Shown: positions 32,946-43,830 of the stretch, one piece after another | Layout: each line of letters starts with the position of its first letter | Position numbering within the stretch: position 1 is the first letter of the stretch | Source of the DNA: Peromyscus leucopus | Lineage: Eukaryota > Chordata > Mammalia > Rodentia > Cricetidae | Assembly (NCBI RefSeq): GCF_004664715.2 | Contig: NC_051071.1 | Coordinates: forward strand, 33,338,337-33,402,336 | Reading direction: 5' to 3' | Length of the DNA: 64,000 nt | Notes under the pieces: model-generated | Told to the model about the DNA's origin: nothing | Databases searched by the model: none | Seen by the model: the letters and a program-made list of their open reading frames with translations, nothing else | Translations under genes and position numbers: made by a program

Positions 32946-33104
32946 CTTAGTTCATCAGTCTCTCAATATTGCTACTCATGAAAATTGCTCTGGAGTACTG
33001 ATACATAGCAAACAGTACCCCATGTGTGGCTGGTTAAACACTTGTCCAGCATGTTTTCTTGAAAGCCTCATAACAGTCCAAGAGATAGCGTAAGATCAAT
33101 ATAC

Positions 33105-33175
33105 CTCATGTACAAATGAGGAAACTGAGGCACTGAGGTGGGAGGGTAAGCTACTTGCTCAAGTTCTAGGTTCTA
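33105..33175 (+). mobile_element. MIR SINE core, plus strand
   Basis: 'acaaatgaggaaactgaggc' followed by 'agctacttgctcaagttcta' is the MIR core. Confidence 0.85.
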
Positions 33176-34027
33176 TGGCAGGTTGCAGAGTTCAGTCAAG
33201 GATAGGACTTGCCTTTTGGGCTTCATTGGATAAAAAAGTAAGCATATATAAGGAAGGACAAAGCTTGTACAAAGTTTGGTGCTCTCAAACTTGCTATCTA
33301 CAAATACTAATGTGTTATGTGTACTGCTCCCATAATGCACTGCATGTCAAGCAAGAATTGACCCCAAAATGGATGCACAAAAGGAACCTCCTCTGAGTAG
33401 TTGGGGGAACAACTCAGGTGGAAAGAGGACTTTGTGCCCACAAGGGACTCTCCTTAAACACAGCTTGGGAAGGGCGTTTGCTGTGTCCACTTTCTGATCA
33501 GATAACAGTTTGACACTAATTCTTCTATTTTCTGTGGGCACCAAAGCCAGCCCTGGACGTTATCGCCTGTCGGTTATCTGTGTCGCCTGAAGGAACTCAG
33601 GCAAGGTACAGGAAAAAGGTGGGGGTATTGTTGTAGCTTCCTGCTGGCCTGCACACTGGCCTATTGTTGCTGTTATTTTTTTAAAGCTATCACATCACAA
33701 TTATTTCGGCAACATCCTCTTTCCATCCTGGATCTGATATAGTATTTATTGAACTACATAAACTGCGTCAATGTGCGGTTCTTTCTGTGTTATTGCACAT
33801 TACTGCATATTCTTAAGGATACGTTTCTACTGAATCCATTAAATGATTTTGCTAATTGTAAAACTACTTCTGGGGCAAATTTAACAGCTACCCTTTGTTT
33901 TATTTGTGTAACACATGATTATTTTAAAAATATTTTGCTTATTGCTGTGTGACCAGCCAACTGCTACAGCTTGAAATCAAATGGAACTTTGTTTAATCAC
34001 TATAGTTAAAAACAACAACAAAATGTT
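33176..34027. other. Unique block with a GATA-motif doublet
   Basis: No transposable element is recognisable. From about 33480 to 33960 the sequence retains several CpGs in an AT-rich setting. Two GTTATC words (GATA-factor sites on the minus strand) lie 14 bases apart at 33559 and 33573, each followed by a TCG at similar spacing. This could be a conserved regulatory element, but conservation cannot be tested from one sequence. Confidence 0.35.
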
Positions 34028-34130
34028 GGCCAGGTGGCGGTGGTACACTCAGGAGGCAGAGGCAGGTGGGTCTCTGAGTTTGAGGCCAGCCTGGTCTACA
34101 GAGTGAGTTCCAGGACAGCCAGGGCTATAC
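34028..34130 (+). mobile_element. B1 SINE with internal deletion
   Basis: 'ggccaggtggcggtggtaca' is followed directly by 'ctcaggaggcagaggcaggt', so the usual 'cctttaatcccagca' segment is missing. The right half has the mouse-like form 'gacagccagggctata'. The tail is lost. Confidence 0.9.
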
Positions 34131-34169
34131 AATTAATAATGAAATACCAGAGATATTGATAATAAAACA

Positions 34170-34350
34170 GTAGCCCAACTGACATTATCTGAGGTCTTTG
34201 AACTTGTTAGGTGCTATGCAAACTATTTAATACAACATTTCAAAAACATTTTTTGTTTGTCTCTAATTTCCTGACAAGTTCTTATCTCATTGGACAGAGG
34301 AGGAATCTTCTCAGAAATTAGTAAAGATGGGACCCAAAAGCCTGCCCAGA
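34170..34350 (+). mobile_element. Possible MIR, heavily degraded
   Basis: 'cttgttaggtgctatgcaaa', 'tctcattggacagaggagga' and 'gtaaagatgggacc' weakly follow MIR order. Confidence 0.3.
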
Positions 34351-35642
34351 CTTAACTTCAAACATATAGAATGCACCAGAATGTAGTTCTCTAAAGACAC
34401 AGTCCCTTCCTCACTGTGTACTTCTGCTGAGGTAAACACCGAGAAAAAAAATGGATAGATTTTTGGTGCTCTGGTAAGGATTCTTCCCTCTCAGCTTCAC
34501 AAACACTTCCTGCTAGTTCTCTATAACCCCTTAAAGCATTTCATCCTATGGAGACCTCTAAGAAATGCATCACAGAAACACGTTCAGCCCTATCCAGAGC
34601 CCTGGTCTTCTAGGTAATAGTAGCAACACTGTAGTGGCTTCCATGGCTCAGCTCATTGGCTGTCTGATTATCTGGGTGACATTCAGAAGTCTCTGTCTAA
34701 TTCATGCATCTGGCCAAATGGCAGGAAATGGCACTTTCTCCTCTCTGAATGCACAAGCCCAGTATGATGTGTTGGTCTGTTCTGAAACATCCACACTCAT
34801 AACCAAGGCCTAAGGCTGCCACCCCATCAGCTGTGCATCATAGGCAACTCAACATCTCCGTTGTTAGTTCTTCCAGGAAAGCAGAGAAGAGCAGAACAAA
34901 AGTAGCCACAAGCTCTGTGATTCTTCTGCAATGTCCTATGATGATCTCATTCAATGAGCATACACTCTGTGACAGACTGTTCAGTAAGACATTGATGATG
35001 CTGAAGTCACATGGACAGCTATCCACATCTAAGGACTAAGTCAGTGTTGAGCAATTTATACCATATCCATCGACACAGTGGCCTTAGTGCTATCGTATAG
35101 TTCATGACCTCACAAATCCATATCTGCCCAATGAAAAAAAACTGGATGACAAAGCAGCATCATTACAGTTTGAAAAAATAAACTTTAAGTTATTTTCTAG
35201 TAGGCTTTTACACAAGGATTATTTCGCCTACTACCACAGGCAGGGTTAAGAAAAAGCCTTTCTGCAAAGCAAGTGACTTTGTTAAGATGTGAAGAGCATA
35301 CCCCTGTTAGACAATGAACCTATAAAGAATATATGCATGAAATGCAATCACTGGAATGTTCATAAAAATTTACCTCCTACCTCTACATTGTTTCTATTCT
35401 TATTTCATCACTTGTACAGATGAAGAAAATCAGGTATACTGCACAAAGGTATAACAGACATGAAAAAAGAATATGGGAACTGGCTGTCAGTCAGGACCCA
35501 GTCAATGAGACAATTAGTCACTGAAGTCAGGTCCTTCCACCTCAGTACCGTAGACACTGAGTGGGCTAATTCACTGCTGAAGGACTGTCCTATATATTGT
35601 CTGATGTTTAACATCATCTCTGGCTTCTACTTATCTATCCTT
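34351..35642. other. Anonymous sequence
   Basis: No element recognised. A weak MIR-like core may lie near 35417-35450. Opposed short frames carry no domain. Confidence 0.35.
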
Positions 35643-35701
35643 CTAGTATATCCTATATATCTAGTATATCTTATATATCTAGTATATTCTATAGCATCTA
35701 G
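35643..35701 (+). repeat. 18-bp AT-rich minisatellite, about 3 copies
   Basis: Three successive units: TATATCCTATATATCTAG, TATATCTTATATATCTAG and a degenerate TATATTCTATAGCATCTAG. The units differ by one base between the first two. Confidence 0.9.
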
Positions 35702-35989
35702 AAAGAAGCTTTTCCTCTAGTCATAACATAGTCAAAGTACCAAGTGTCCCCTACCCACATGTGAGCAAAGATACACAATACAGGAGGGACATTGGCCCTT
35801 CCACTCTCCTGAAAGTCAAAGCCTAGCTCAGGCTGCTTCTCTTGTCTTCCAGGAGTCCACTGGCTTCTAACAGCCTTCTTCTAGTGACAGGTAGGGCTAG
35901 ACTGTGGACATTCTGATGCATGGAAGAACAAGTAGAGAACTAAATTGACTCTCTGATCAGCTGGTCCAAGCCTTGACTTTGGTCAAGTT

Positions 35990-36110
35990 ACCCCATCACA
36001 TTAGACTTCAACTTCCACCTCTGTGAGATGGCAAGTGGTACTCCGTGCAAAGTTGCTGTAAGAAAGAAAGGATGTGAAGAGGCTGCTACAAAGTAAGTGC
36101 CTAGTGACAA
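35990..36110 (-). mobile_element. MIR SINE, minus strand (weak)
   Basis: 'acttccacctctgtgagatg' and 'gtactccgtgcaaagttgct', then 'acaaagtaagtgcctagtga', resemble reverse MIR (tttcctcatctgtaaaatgg ... gtacctac ... cagtaagtgctcaataa). Confidence 0.5.
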
Positions 36111-37493
36111 CTTCTTTCAACTTTCCATTTGTACCAGTCCAAGGAAATTGTTTATAAGAACAGATTCACTCCTTGGGCTAGAATATCTTCACATATTTGT
36201 TAGATGGAAATAGAACTAAAAACTCCTTCAAGATTTTAATGAGTCCTGAGTAATGCTCTATTTTTTCCATTTTTGGCTTTTAGATTTCTCCCCTAAATAT
36301 TTGGAATCTAAGGTTGATCCCACTGTAACTATAGAAACAGCCTATCTTGTGTGAATCCAAGAGCCCACTGGCTCCGGCTCCGGCCCTTGTGAATTCTCTC
36401 CAAACAGCCCTATCAGCAACCCACACTGTTTGTATCCATCAGTGGTTTCTGAAAGACTTCCAGTTTCCCACGGGAATATAAGGAAATTGGAATTATTAAG
36501 CCAACGATAAAAGAAATGGGCACAAAGCCACCATCTCCTGGCCCCTGACGTCCAGCAAATTGGATATTCTTTGTGTAAGGTGCAGAAAGATGCCAAGCCC
36601 TACGAAGGTTGGTCATCAGGAAAAGGAAAAGGACATGGAAAGGGAAGAGCTCACAGAAGGCCACTGACAGCCCAGCAAAACTATATCCACCACCGGTGCT
36701 TCCGGGGCTGCCTACATGAGCCTGGTCACAGAAGGTCCTGGCTCTGCCAGCCAAGGACAGATGAGGAGAAAAGCAAGCAAGCCTTGGCTTTTATTAGCAA
36801 AGTGAGCAGACTCCTTAAGAGTATTGATGTATTGACTAATGAGGCTGACATCCAGCGTGAGGAGTGCTTACATGCTTAAAGGGCAAGAGTTACAAATCAA
36901 CAAGGTATTAATTTAATTCCTCTTTGAAAAGGTGCCAAAGGTAGCAAAGGCAGAATGAGAGCAGCATTTGTCATGCTTGCTTCAATCTCCTTTTACCCTG
37001 GACTCACTCCGCTGCAGATCCATAAACACGGTGCATGGAAGGCCAAGGCTGCGGGCTTGGGCAAAGAGCAGACTATCCTCTTCTTTGTCTGGTTTTCTAA
37101 CTCTTGGTGCGGCCTAGGGAATGGGCCTTTTTTGCTAATTGCCTCCCACACCCATCACTTCCTGAAGCAACTGGGGAGTCAACTACTTTGTGCATAGCTG
37201 ATATCTGTCTAACTTCACAGCTGCTTCTAGATGGCACTGTCCATGTCTTCTGCCTGGAGGCACATGTGACTGTGTTCTGTCTAGTAGGAGGTGAATGCAA
37301 TGGATACCCCTTCGAAGCCCTCTTACATTCCCCTTCACATGCCTTTCAGGTTGTATGGATACCAAGGCCAAGGTTTCCCTGGGCCAAGGTATCAAGAACA
37401 CAACTCTTGCACTGCCAGGATCTGGTCCCAACAGCTCGTATACAGTAAGTAAGAAGAAGAGGGAAAGGAGCCTGGGTTGTCACTGGGGCAGCA
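36111..37493. other. Anonymous sequence with a GC-richer core at 36560-36760
   Basis: No transposable element recognised. A 113-codon minus-strand frame (36413-36754) overlaps a 102-codon plus-strand frame (36571-36879). The minus-strand product has hydrophobic segments but I recognise no family, and neither frame has an evident promoter, splice structure or tail. Possibly an exon or pseudogene fragment, more likely chance. Confidence 0.35.
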
Positions 37494-37715
37494 GGATTTG
37501 AAGGTTTTTCTTGTAGTAGCTGCTCTAACCTGGCAAATCCACTTTACTCTTTTTTCCATTTTACAAGTCTGCTGGACAGACATACTGAAAATGCCAGGTA
37601 AATTGGATTTGAAGGTTTTTCTTGTAGTAGCTGCTCTAACCTGGCAAATCCACTTTACTCTTTTTTCCATTTTACAAGTCTGCTGGACAGACATACTGAA
37701 AATGCCAGGTAAATT
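37494..37715 (+). repeat. Perfect 111-bp tandem duplication
   Basis: Copy 1 is 37494-37604 and copy 2 is 37605-37715. I see no difference between them. Each copy contains a pyrimidine tract (actcttttttccattttaca) ending in AG at 37567, a 30-bp interval, and CCAG/GTAAAT at 37594-37603, an arrangement resembling an acceptor, a micro-exon and a donor. Since 111 is divisible by 3, open frames on both strands (37477-37800 plus, 37392-37694 minus) pass through unbroken. There is no other evidence of coding. Confidence 0.97.
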
Positions 37716-38984
37716 CTGTAATAGGCAAGCTGGAGAACAAACACAGGGGGAAATCAGAGTGACTCATTCTATCAAAATCCAGCTCTGCCTTCACATGTGA
37801 TAATAAGGACTCCATTAAACAAAGCAGGTTGCGTGGACTTCTCTTACACATCCAAAATGAAACTTTAGATCTCTACCTTTCTTGGTGCCAGATGATCTAT
37901 ACAGGTCGTATTTTAAGTAAATATTAAAGGCTGCACTGAGCCTGTTACCACTAGAGTGTTAAAGACCTCTCCCAAGGCACCAGGAATAAATGCAAAAGAA
38001 TTTATGAGCCAGACAAGTCCAAGGAACTTTAGACACCTCTCCAACAGTGGCCCATGCTCAGGCTTCACTCGGTTGCCTTGAGATGTCTCTGTGACTCCGA
38101 GAGTATCAGAACTCAGAAGCTGTCTCCTTCCACCCTCAGAGGCTGAAAATCCTTGCATACTTCCTGGGTCCCAGATATACTCTCAGAACTCCTTCTGTAG
38201 TTGACCTGAATCACAGGGACTCAGGGTTTGTCTGATGGCAGGTCCAGGACCACAACCAAGAGTATCCCCAGGCTGCTCCTGTGAGAAGTCACAGCCTTCA
38301 CAAGAAGGGATTTTCACCTGGGATGCATGCCCTCACACATGGAGCCACAGTCCTCTCAATGGAAGGGAGATAATCTCCATTTTACACTTTTTGAACTAAC
38401 CCAACCTCACCTCATACCAGAAACAAAGTGGACAAGAGAACGTTCAGTCTCCACTCCACCAGGCACTGTGGGCATGATCCAGTTTCATGTTGGAAAAAGA
38501 AGAGAAGGGATAATCATTTCCCAGAGCCCAGGGGTAAGATTTTCTGTTCTTTCTTTCATTCATGCTAGCCTTCCCACTGACCCATGGATACTCCAGACTC
38601 ACACCGCCTTTGTGTTCACTGCTTTCTCCAGCTGAGGCATTCTTTGGCAGGCCTCTGTGAGATACCTTGCCTAACTGTATGTCTCTGTTCCACTGTTCCC
38701 TCTGACAGGCTTCCTAAATCAGCTCCCCAGTCCAGTCCCTCTCCAAACCATTTAATTCTTCTTCAAAGGCCTTATCTCTGCATGGAAGTACAGCAACTGC
38801 TCTAGCCCAACATGGTATCTACTGTCTGATAAGGGCTGGAGACCTGGGGAAAGGGAAGTCGATTATGTAGATTTGCTCCTAAGTACCATTTGAAAGTGAT
38901 CAGTAGCTCGAAAGGCATCAATCTAGAAAACAAACAGGACAGACACATGGTTCACGTGTAGGGTCATAAAAATGGCGGTGACAG
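37716..38984. other. Anonymous sequence
   Basis: No element recognised with confidence. 38560-38820 is C/T-rich and may include degraded L2. Frames there lack domains. Confidence 0.35.
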
Positions 38985-39300
38985 GGCCCGAGGAGATGAT
39001 TCGGTGGGTAAAGCCCTTGCCACACAAGCACAAGGACTGTGGTTTGGAACTCCAGCATCTCTAAAAATTCTGGATGGCCGAGGAAGCCCACTTGCAATTC
39101 TAGGAAACAGAAAGCAAAAGTGGAATCCTTAAGTAAACTGGCTTGCTAAACCAGCCTTATGGACAAGTTCCAGGTTTAACAGAGGGATCATGCCTCCATG
39201 AATAAGATGAAAAGCAACTGAAGACCCTAACTATACCTTGAGCCTCCATATGTACATGCATAGATATGCATGTGCACCCACACACATGTGTGCCCATACC
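38985..39300 (+). mobile_element. RSINE1/B4-family SINE
   Basis: Head 'gggcccgaggagatgattcg' with 'gtaaagcccttgccacacaa', then 'aattctggatggccg', 'aactggcttgctaaaccagc', 'gaataagatgaaaagcaact' and 'gagcctccatatgtacatgc' follow a composite rodent SINE. Its CA-rich 3' tail merges into the alternating tract that follows. Confidence 0.7.
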
Positions 39301-39350
39301 TACATTGTGGCCATATGTGTGCAAATATGCATGCATATACATGTGTACAC

Positions 39351-39368
39351 TGCGCGCGCGCGCGCACA

Positions 39369-39410
<42 letters not shown>

Positions 39411-39441
39411 CGCGCACGCGCACATGCACGCATACATACAT
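39351..39441 (+). repeat. Alternating purine-pyrimidine tract (CG/CA), Z-DNA candidate
   Basis: Every base from 39351 to 39441 alternates pyrimidine-purine: a CG block (39351-39375), a CA block, a second CG-rich block (39408-39421) and a CATACA end. It contains about a dozen CpGs. Frames crossing it encode Arg/Ala/His/Thr repeats and are artefacts. Confidence 0.95.
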
Positions 39442-39695
39442 TTTTAAAATGTAGGACAAAAAGCCGCTTTCACTTGCAACCTCAATGAGAAGTATATGAT
39501 TAAAGCAAAAAAATAATAAATTTGAGAATGGAATTATAACAGTTCTTTGCTTTTCAAAGCCCTGTACACTACTTCCTCTTATTTTATTAATATTAAGAAT
39601 ACACTTAACACTGAAAATAAATGTGAAAGACATGATCAATTAAATCAAAGGATTTTGTAACGGATTAGAAGGTAACAGGAAACTGTTATCTGATA
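39442..39695. other. Anonymous AT-rich sequence
   Basis: AT-rich interval between the alternating tract and a MIR. Nothing recognised. Confidence 0.4.
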
Positions 39696-39805
39696 TTCTC
39701 ATTTGTCAGATGAAGAAAGTCAAGCCTCAATGAGGAGTGAATTACTCAAGGACATGCTCAAGGTCAGCCAATGGAGAGACAGAAAGAAGCAGAACTTAAC
39801 TTCAG
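39696..39805 (+). mobile_element. MIR SINE, plus strand
   Basis: 'atttgtcagatgaagaaagt', 'gagtgaattactcaaggaca' and 'tgctcaaggtcagcc' then 'gcagaacttaacttcaggct' follow the MIR order from core to 3' end. Confidence 0.75.
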
Positions 39806-40207
39806 GCTCCTGCTTTCCCAGGCAGGAGAAATCAAAGTATAATCAAAGAGAAAGGCACAAAGGGAACTGGGGGTGGAAAAAAATGAGTCTTCACTGATGA
39901 CCCAATAGTACAATATGCTAAGTCTCTCATGTTTCAGTGACAACACCAGGGTGGTCATTTGTGTTCTTGTTTCAATCATCAATCAGCCCTGAAATACTTG
40001 AAGCAGAAATGAATGTGGTTTATATAGTGGCATAAGTCAACTTTTCCAGAGATGGTCACACTAATATGCAAATTACCACATTTGCTTTTCTGACCTGGCA
40101 ATCTGGACATTCCTATGGAACAGTGTGAATCTGTTCTATCTTCCAGTGTCTGGGTGAAATTTTTTTAACTGCCTCGCCAAACCAAAGCTAACAGATGTGA
40201 CACCTGA
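39806..40207. other. Anonymous sequence
   Basis: Nothing recognised. Confidence 0.35.
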
Positions 40208-40372
40208 GGGCTGAGATAGATCAGCAGGTAAAGGCACTGGCCACTGATCCTGACTAATGCAAGTACAAATGCAAGCTGTCCTCTGACTTCACTCACAAAC
40301 AACCCCCCACCCACCTTTCCCTGACCAAATAAATAAAATATAATATGTATTTTTTTTTTAAAAGAGGTGATA
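40208..40372 (+). mobile_element. B2/B3-type SINE, short
   Basis: 'gggctgagatagatcagcag' and 'gtaaaggcactggcc', 'aagctgtcctctgacttcac' and an 'aaataaataaaatataa' tail followed by a T run indicate a tRNA-derived SINE with an internal deletion. Confidence 0.7.
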
Positions 40373-41599
40373 CCTAAGGCTGTAAGAGGCAACATGGCCT
40401 CTTGATGAATGGTTGGAACAGAGCCACCATGCTGTGAGGAAGATCAGAGCCCAAAGAGGAGTTGTGCAGGTGTTCTGGACAACAGGCAACCCAGGTCAGA
40501 AGCTGCCAATGGCTAGTGTTCATTGCCAGTCATAGGAGTAAGCAAGCTTTCATCCCATCTAATTCATCTAATTCCACTTTGAAAACCTCCACGATCACTG
40601 AGCGATACCCGCAAAGTCCTAGCTAATCACAGATTCATAAGCAAAACAAAGACTTGTTCTTTCATGACAGCATGGAACTAAGGAAACTAGGGGAGCAGCC
40701 AGTAAAGCAGGTGGCATACACAGAGGTGCTGTGTTTTCTAGGGAAAGAGGGATTACTGGGGAGAGATAGAAATCACTACCTCTGGAAATAGAAAAATAAG
40801 CACTAGTAACTCACATGCCGAAGAAGCTGGTAGCATTAAGATTTCAAGGTGTTTGTGGAAGGATGGTACCGTAATCAGTAATCAGATAGCTGTAAGACAT
40901 TTTAAAACAATGTAGTCCTAAGATAGAACACCTGCCTTGGGCATTCCTATGCACAGGACAGATATCAGTAACCAGTGACAGCATTCTATTCTTGTCTAGT
41001 TCTGACAGCTTGAAGAACAATCCACTAGTGTTTCTTGGGGTTGTCACCTGAAGTGAAATCCACTTGCTATCACTCAAAATATCAAAATGAAGAAAGATTG
41101 TCATGCTAAGGTCCCCTAAGGTACATGGATTTTCCACTTTTCTGTTAGCCACACTAAACTATTTATATTAATGATTTGACTGAATCTTAACTGGCTATCT
41201 TATCTAATTCTCTCTTCAGGGTAATACTCATTTCATTTCGGGTTAATTTGAGACCCCGTAAACACAACATATTTGACTGGAATCTCCAAGTTTTAATACA
41301 TTACCAAGAACAAACCTCTGTACTGAGGGCATCTTAACAGTGATAATTTGTCATTATTCAAAAGCACTAATTGTTTCAAAATCAGATTCTCAAGTTTTAG
41401 GGGCACCATTTAAGATGCTGGAATTCAAATCAATACATGCTAACTGAGTAAATTTTACTGATTAAAATGCAGAGCAAATACTACTATCTATACAGACTCT
41501 TACCACAGCCAGGCCGGCTCAATATCTAGGTCTCTTCAGGAAATGACCCAACTCTGGTACCAAAGCAAGATGGCAGAGTCTTCCACCAAAGCAAAACCA
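40373..41599. other. Anonymous sequence
   Basis: More than 1.2 kb without a recognisable repeat. The minus-strand frame at 40844-41152 has no domain signature. Confidence 0.35.
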
Positions 41600-41805
41600 A
41601 TACATGGTTAATTTTACTTGCCAATCTGACTACATTCAGATTCCTAGGAAATTAGTAAAACATATCTGGGCACATCTACTGAGATGATTAGATCATGTGT
41701 GCTCTGGGCTAATAAAATTTAACCCACTGATGATTCAGAATTTAGATAAGAGGGAACTTATTAGAGGAAATGGATTTTTTTTAGATTTAGTAATTTTTAT
41801 TTATG

Positions 41806-41808
<3 letters not shown>
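41600..41808 (+). mobile_element. Rodent LTR-like repeat, left part
   Basis: 'ggttaattttacttgccaat', 'cacatctactgagatgatta' and 'gatcatgtgtgctctgggct' then 'aatttaacccactg' follow a rodent retroelement that begins 'ttgattgtcaacttgaca'. It is cut by a minus-strand SINE and resumes at 42050. Confidence 0.5.
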
Positions 41809-41848
<40 letters not shown>

Positions 41849-42047
41849 TGTGTGTGTGTGTACCTGCATGAGTTAATGTGCACCTTGTCTGTGAAGGTGC
41901 CTTGCAGAGGCCAGAAAAGGGTGTCTCATTCCATGGAACTAGAGTTATAAGCTGTTGTGAGTCACCCAATGTGGGCTCTTGGAACTGAACTGAGGTCTTA
42001 TGTAAGAGCAGCAAGAGCTCTTAACTACTGAGCCATCTCTTCAGGCT
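41809..42047 (-). mobile_element. B2/B3-type SINE, minus strand, with (GT)n tail
   Basis: The GT microsatellite at 41809-41861 is the reversed CA-rich tail. It is followed by 'gaaggtgccttgcagaggcc', 'gtcacccaatgtgggctctt', 'ggaactgaactgaggtctta', 'gcagcaagagctcttaacta' and 'ctgagccatctcttcaggct', the reversed tRNA head. Full length and well preserved. Confidence 0.92.
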
Positions 42048-42049
42048 GG

Positions 42050-42287
42050 AGATGTACCTGGGTCCTGATGTCTTTCTGCTAATCTTCCCTGACTCCTATC
42101 CATTATAGGTAGGCAGGGAAAGATCACTATACCCACTGTGCTATGACGCTTTATCTCAACATAGACCTATAGCAAATGGCCAAGTGACTGTGGATTGAAA
42201 CTTGTGAAATTTTAAGTCCAGATAAATCCTTTCCTCTCTTGTTTTTCTCAGGCATTTGGCATAGCAACGATAAGACCATGTAACACA
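42050..42287 (+). mobile_element. Rodent LTR-like repeat, right part
   Basis: 'tgactgtggattgaaacttg', 'ccagataaatcctttcctct', 'cttgtttttctcaggcattt' and 'ggcatagcaacgataagacc' match the MT-like LTR end (aaataaacccttcct ... tcaggtattttgtcacagca). The pair of fragments gives one older element split by the younger SINE. Confidence 0.6.
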
Positions 42288-42415
42288 ATGATGAGATTGA
42301 TCTTCATGACAAAGAAACAGGTGATGCTAGGAGGGGTGATGGTTATGGAGGTGATGATGTTGAAGACAGTGATATTATTGATGATGGCAATGATAATGAC
42401 ATCACTGATCATACT
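42288..42415 (+). repeat. Degenerate GAT/ATG-rich simple repeat
   Basis: Imperfect gatgatg and gataatg units with interruptions. The methionine-rich frame at 42288-42506 is translation of this repeat. Confidence 0.65.
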
Positions 42416-42744
42416 GAATCACACAGCTGCTGCTCCCATTTGTCATAAGTGCCTCTCTGCCTCAGCAAAGTTGCTTCTTTTAGTTCTGAGTCACGCTATT
42501 AGGTAGGCATAGTTATTTCCATGGTTGCTACTATTATCATCCCTGACATCGGGCAAAGGAGCTAAGACCTAGAGTGTTTAAATAACTTCCCCCAAACACA
42601 CAAACAGAACAATAGTTTAAAACTGAAAATAAATCAATATAAAAATTTTGAACAATAGTTCACAAATGCCTGAATATATGGGAAAGGTAGACTTGTTATG
42701 CTGACTGTTTTGAACTGGAGGTAGCTTCATATACACACATACAG

Positions 42745-42745
<1 letters not shown>

Positions 42746-42787
<42 letters not shown>
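42746..42787 (+). repeat. (CA)n microsatellite
   Basis: A 42-bp CA run preceded by degenerate 'atacacacatacaggcac'. Confidence 0.97.
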
Positions 42788-42788
<1 letters not shown>

Positions 42789-42959
42789 CATTCTTCAGAA
42801 AGAAGTGTGGTCCAAGAGAAAAGGAAATCACAGGTATGGTGGAACTTCTGACCACCATGCCAATGAGCGCCATCCAATAGTATTACTGGTTCATCAGATT
42901 CCAAGAGGGCCTGGACAAAATGTCACCCTGTTTCAAAATGTAGAAACCAATTCCTCTTC

Positions 42960-43055
42960 ACTCAGGTGACTAGACTGAGGAGTGGTTGCCCTGGGTCAAG
43001 CAGTCTGGTATGAGGGCCTGAATTCTTAACCACTAGAGTACAGGTGCTTCTGAAA
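42960..43055 (+). mobile_element. MIR SINE, 3' half
   Basis: 'ctgggtcaagcagtctggta', 'tgagggcctgaattcttaac' and 'cactagagtacaggtgcttc' follow the MIR 3' part (agtctggctccagagtcc ... cttaaccactacgctata). Confidence 0.6.
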
Positions 43056-43830
43056 ATTATGTTTTTTATTAAATTAGGAATTTCCTACATCACAAAGGAC
43101 AAACCTGGAGTCTGAAGCTGATTGTGACTGGTAAAATAGTTGGCATTTTCTCCATGGCCATCATTGATCATTCTCCATTGTGAATGTTGAGGTGGACTCC
43201 TCTATCTCAAGTTCTCAATGTGTACATCATCTAGAAAGTCAAGGTGGCGATCCAAGGCACCACTGTGTGCTCTCGTTGTCTGTCTGTTTGCAGCCTTTCC
43301 TAAGACATGCATCTCCGTTCCTGGGACTAGTTTGCTCAGAGTGACTGAGACAAACCAGTGTGAGTGGGTGACAGTGTTGGGGTGTCAGCTAGCAACAACC
43401 CTGGAAGTGAACATGGCTGTTCCTTACTCTCCACGGATGCTTTCTAGGACAAAGCAGGACATGGAGTTTTGTATCCACTCCTGGCAGAGAGGACCACTCA
43501 ACTCAGAGATGAAGCTGGGAGATATCAAAGACTCTGGGAACTCACTACGTCTGACAGAGGGGTCAGTGCCTTTCTAGTATAAAGGAAACAGAAGAAAAGC
43601 TATGGGTGAGACATGGAGACAGAGTCCACAGGTAGCAGAGCTCCTGCATCCATGACACAAAAAGATTTGAAATGGTACTAAGACTCCAAGGTTGTCGGAA
43701 CTGGAAACTGAAACATCAGGTCCATCCAACTTCCATATCTTACAGAAAAGTGATGCCCAAGAGGGCAAGTGGCTTTTTAAACATCACAAAATTGATTTGG
43801 GTCTCAGCAGATTTGAATTCTGCTGAAAGG
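43056..43830. other. Anonymous sequence
   Basis: No repeat recognised. The 119-codon plus-strand frame at 43218-43577 has no domain signature, and its N-terminal hydrophobic stretch is too weak to argue for a secreted protein. Confidence 0.35.

Noticed and set aside
39157..39639. 160-codon minus-strand frame with Cys/Val/Arg repeats
   Set aside because: Its core is translation of the alternating CG/CA tract and the adjoining SINE tail.
42288..42506. Met/Ile-rich small membrane-like protein
   Set aside because: Codons come from a degenerate GAT/ATG repeat; hydrophobicity is a composition effect.
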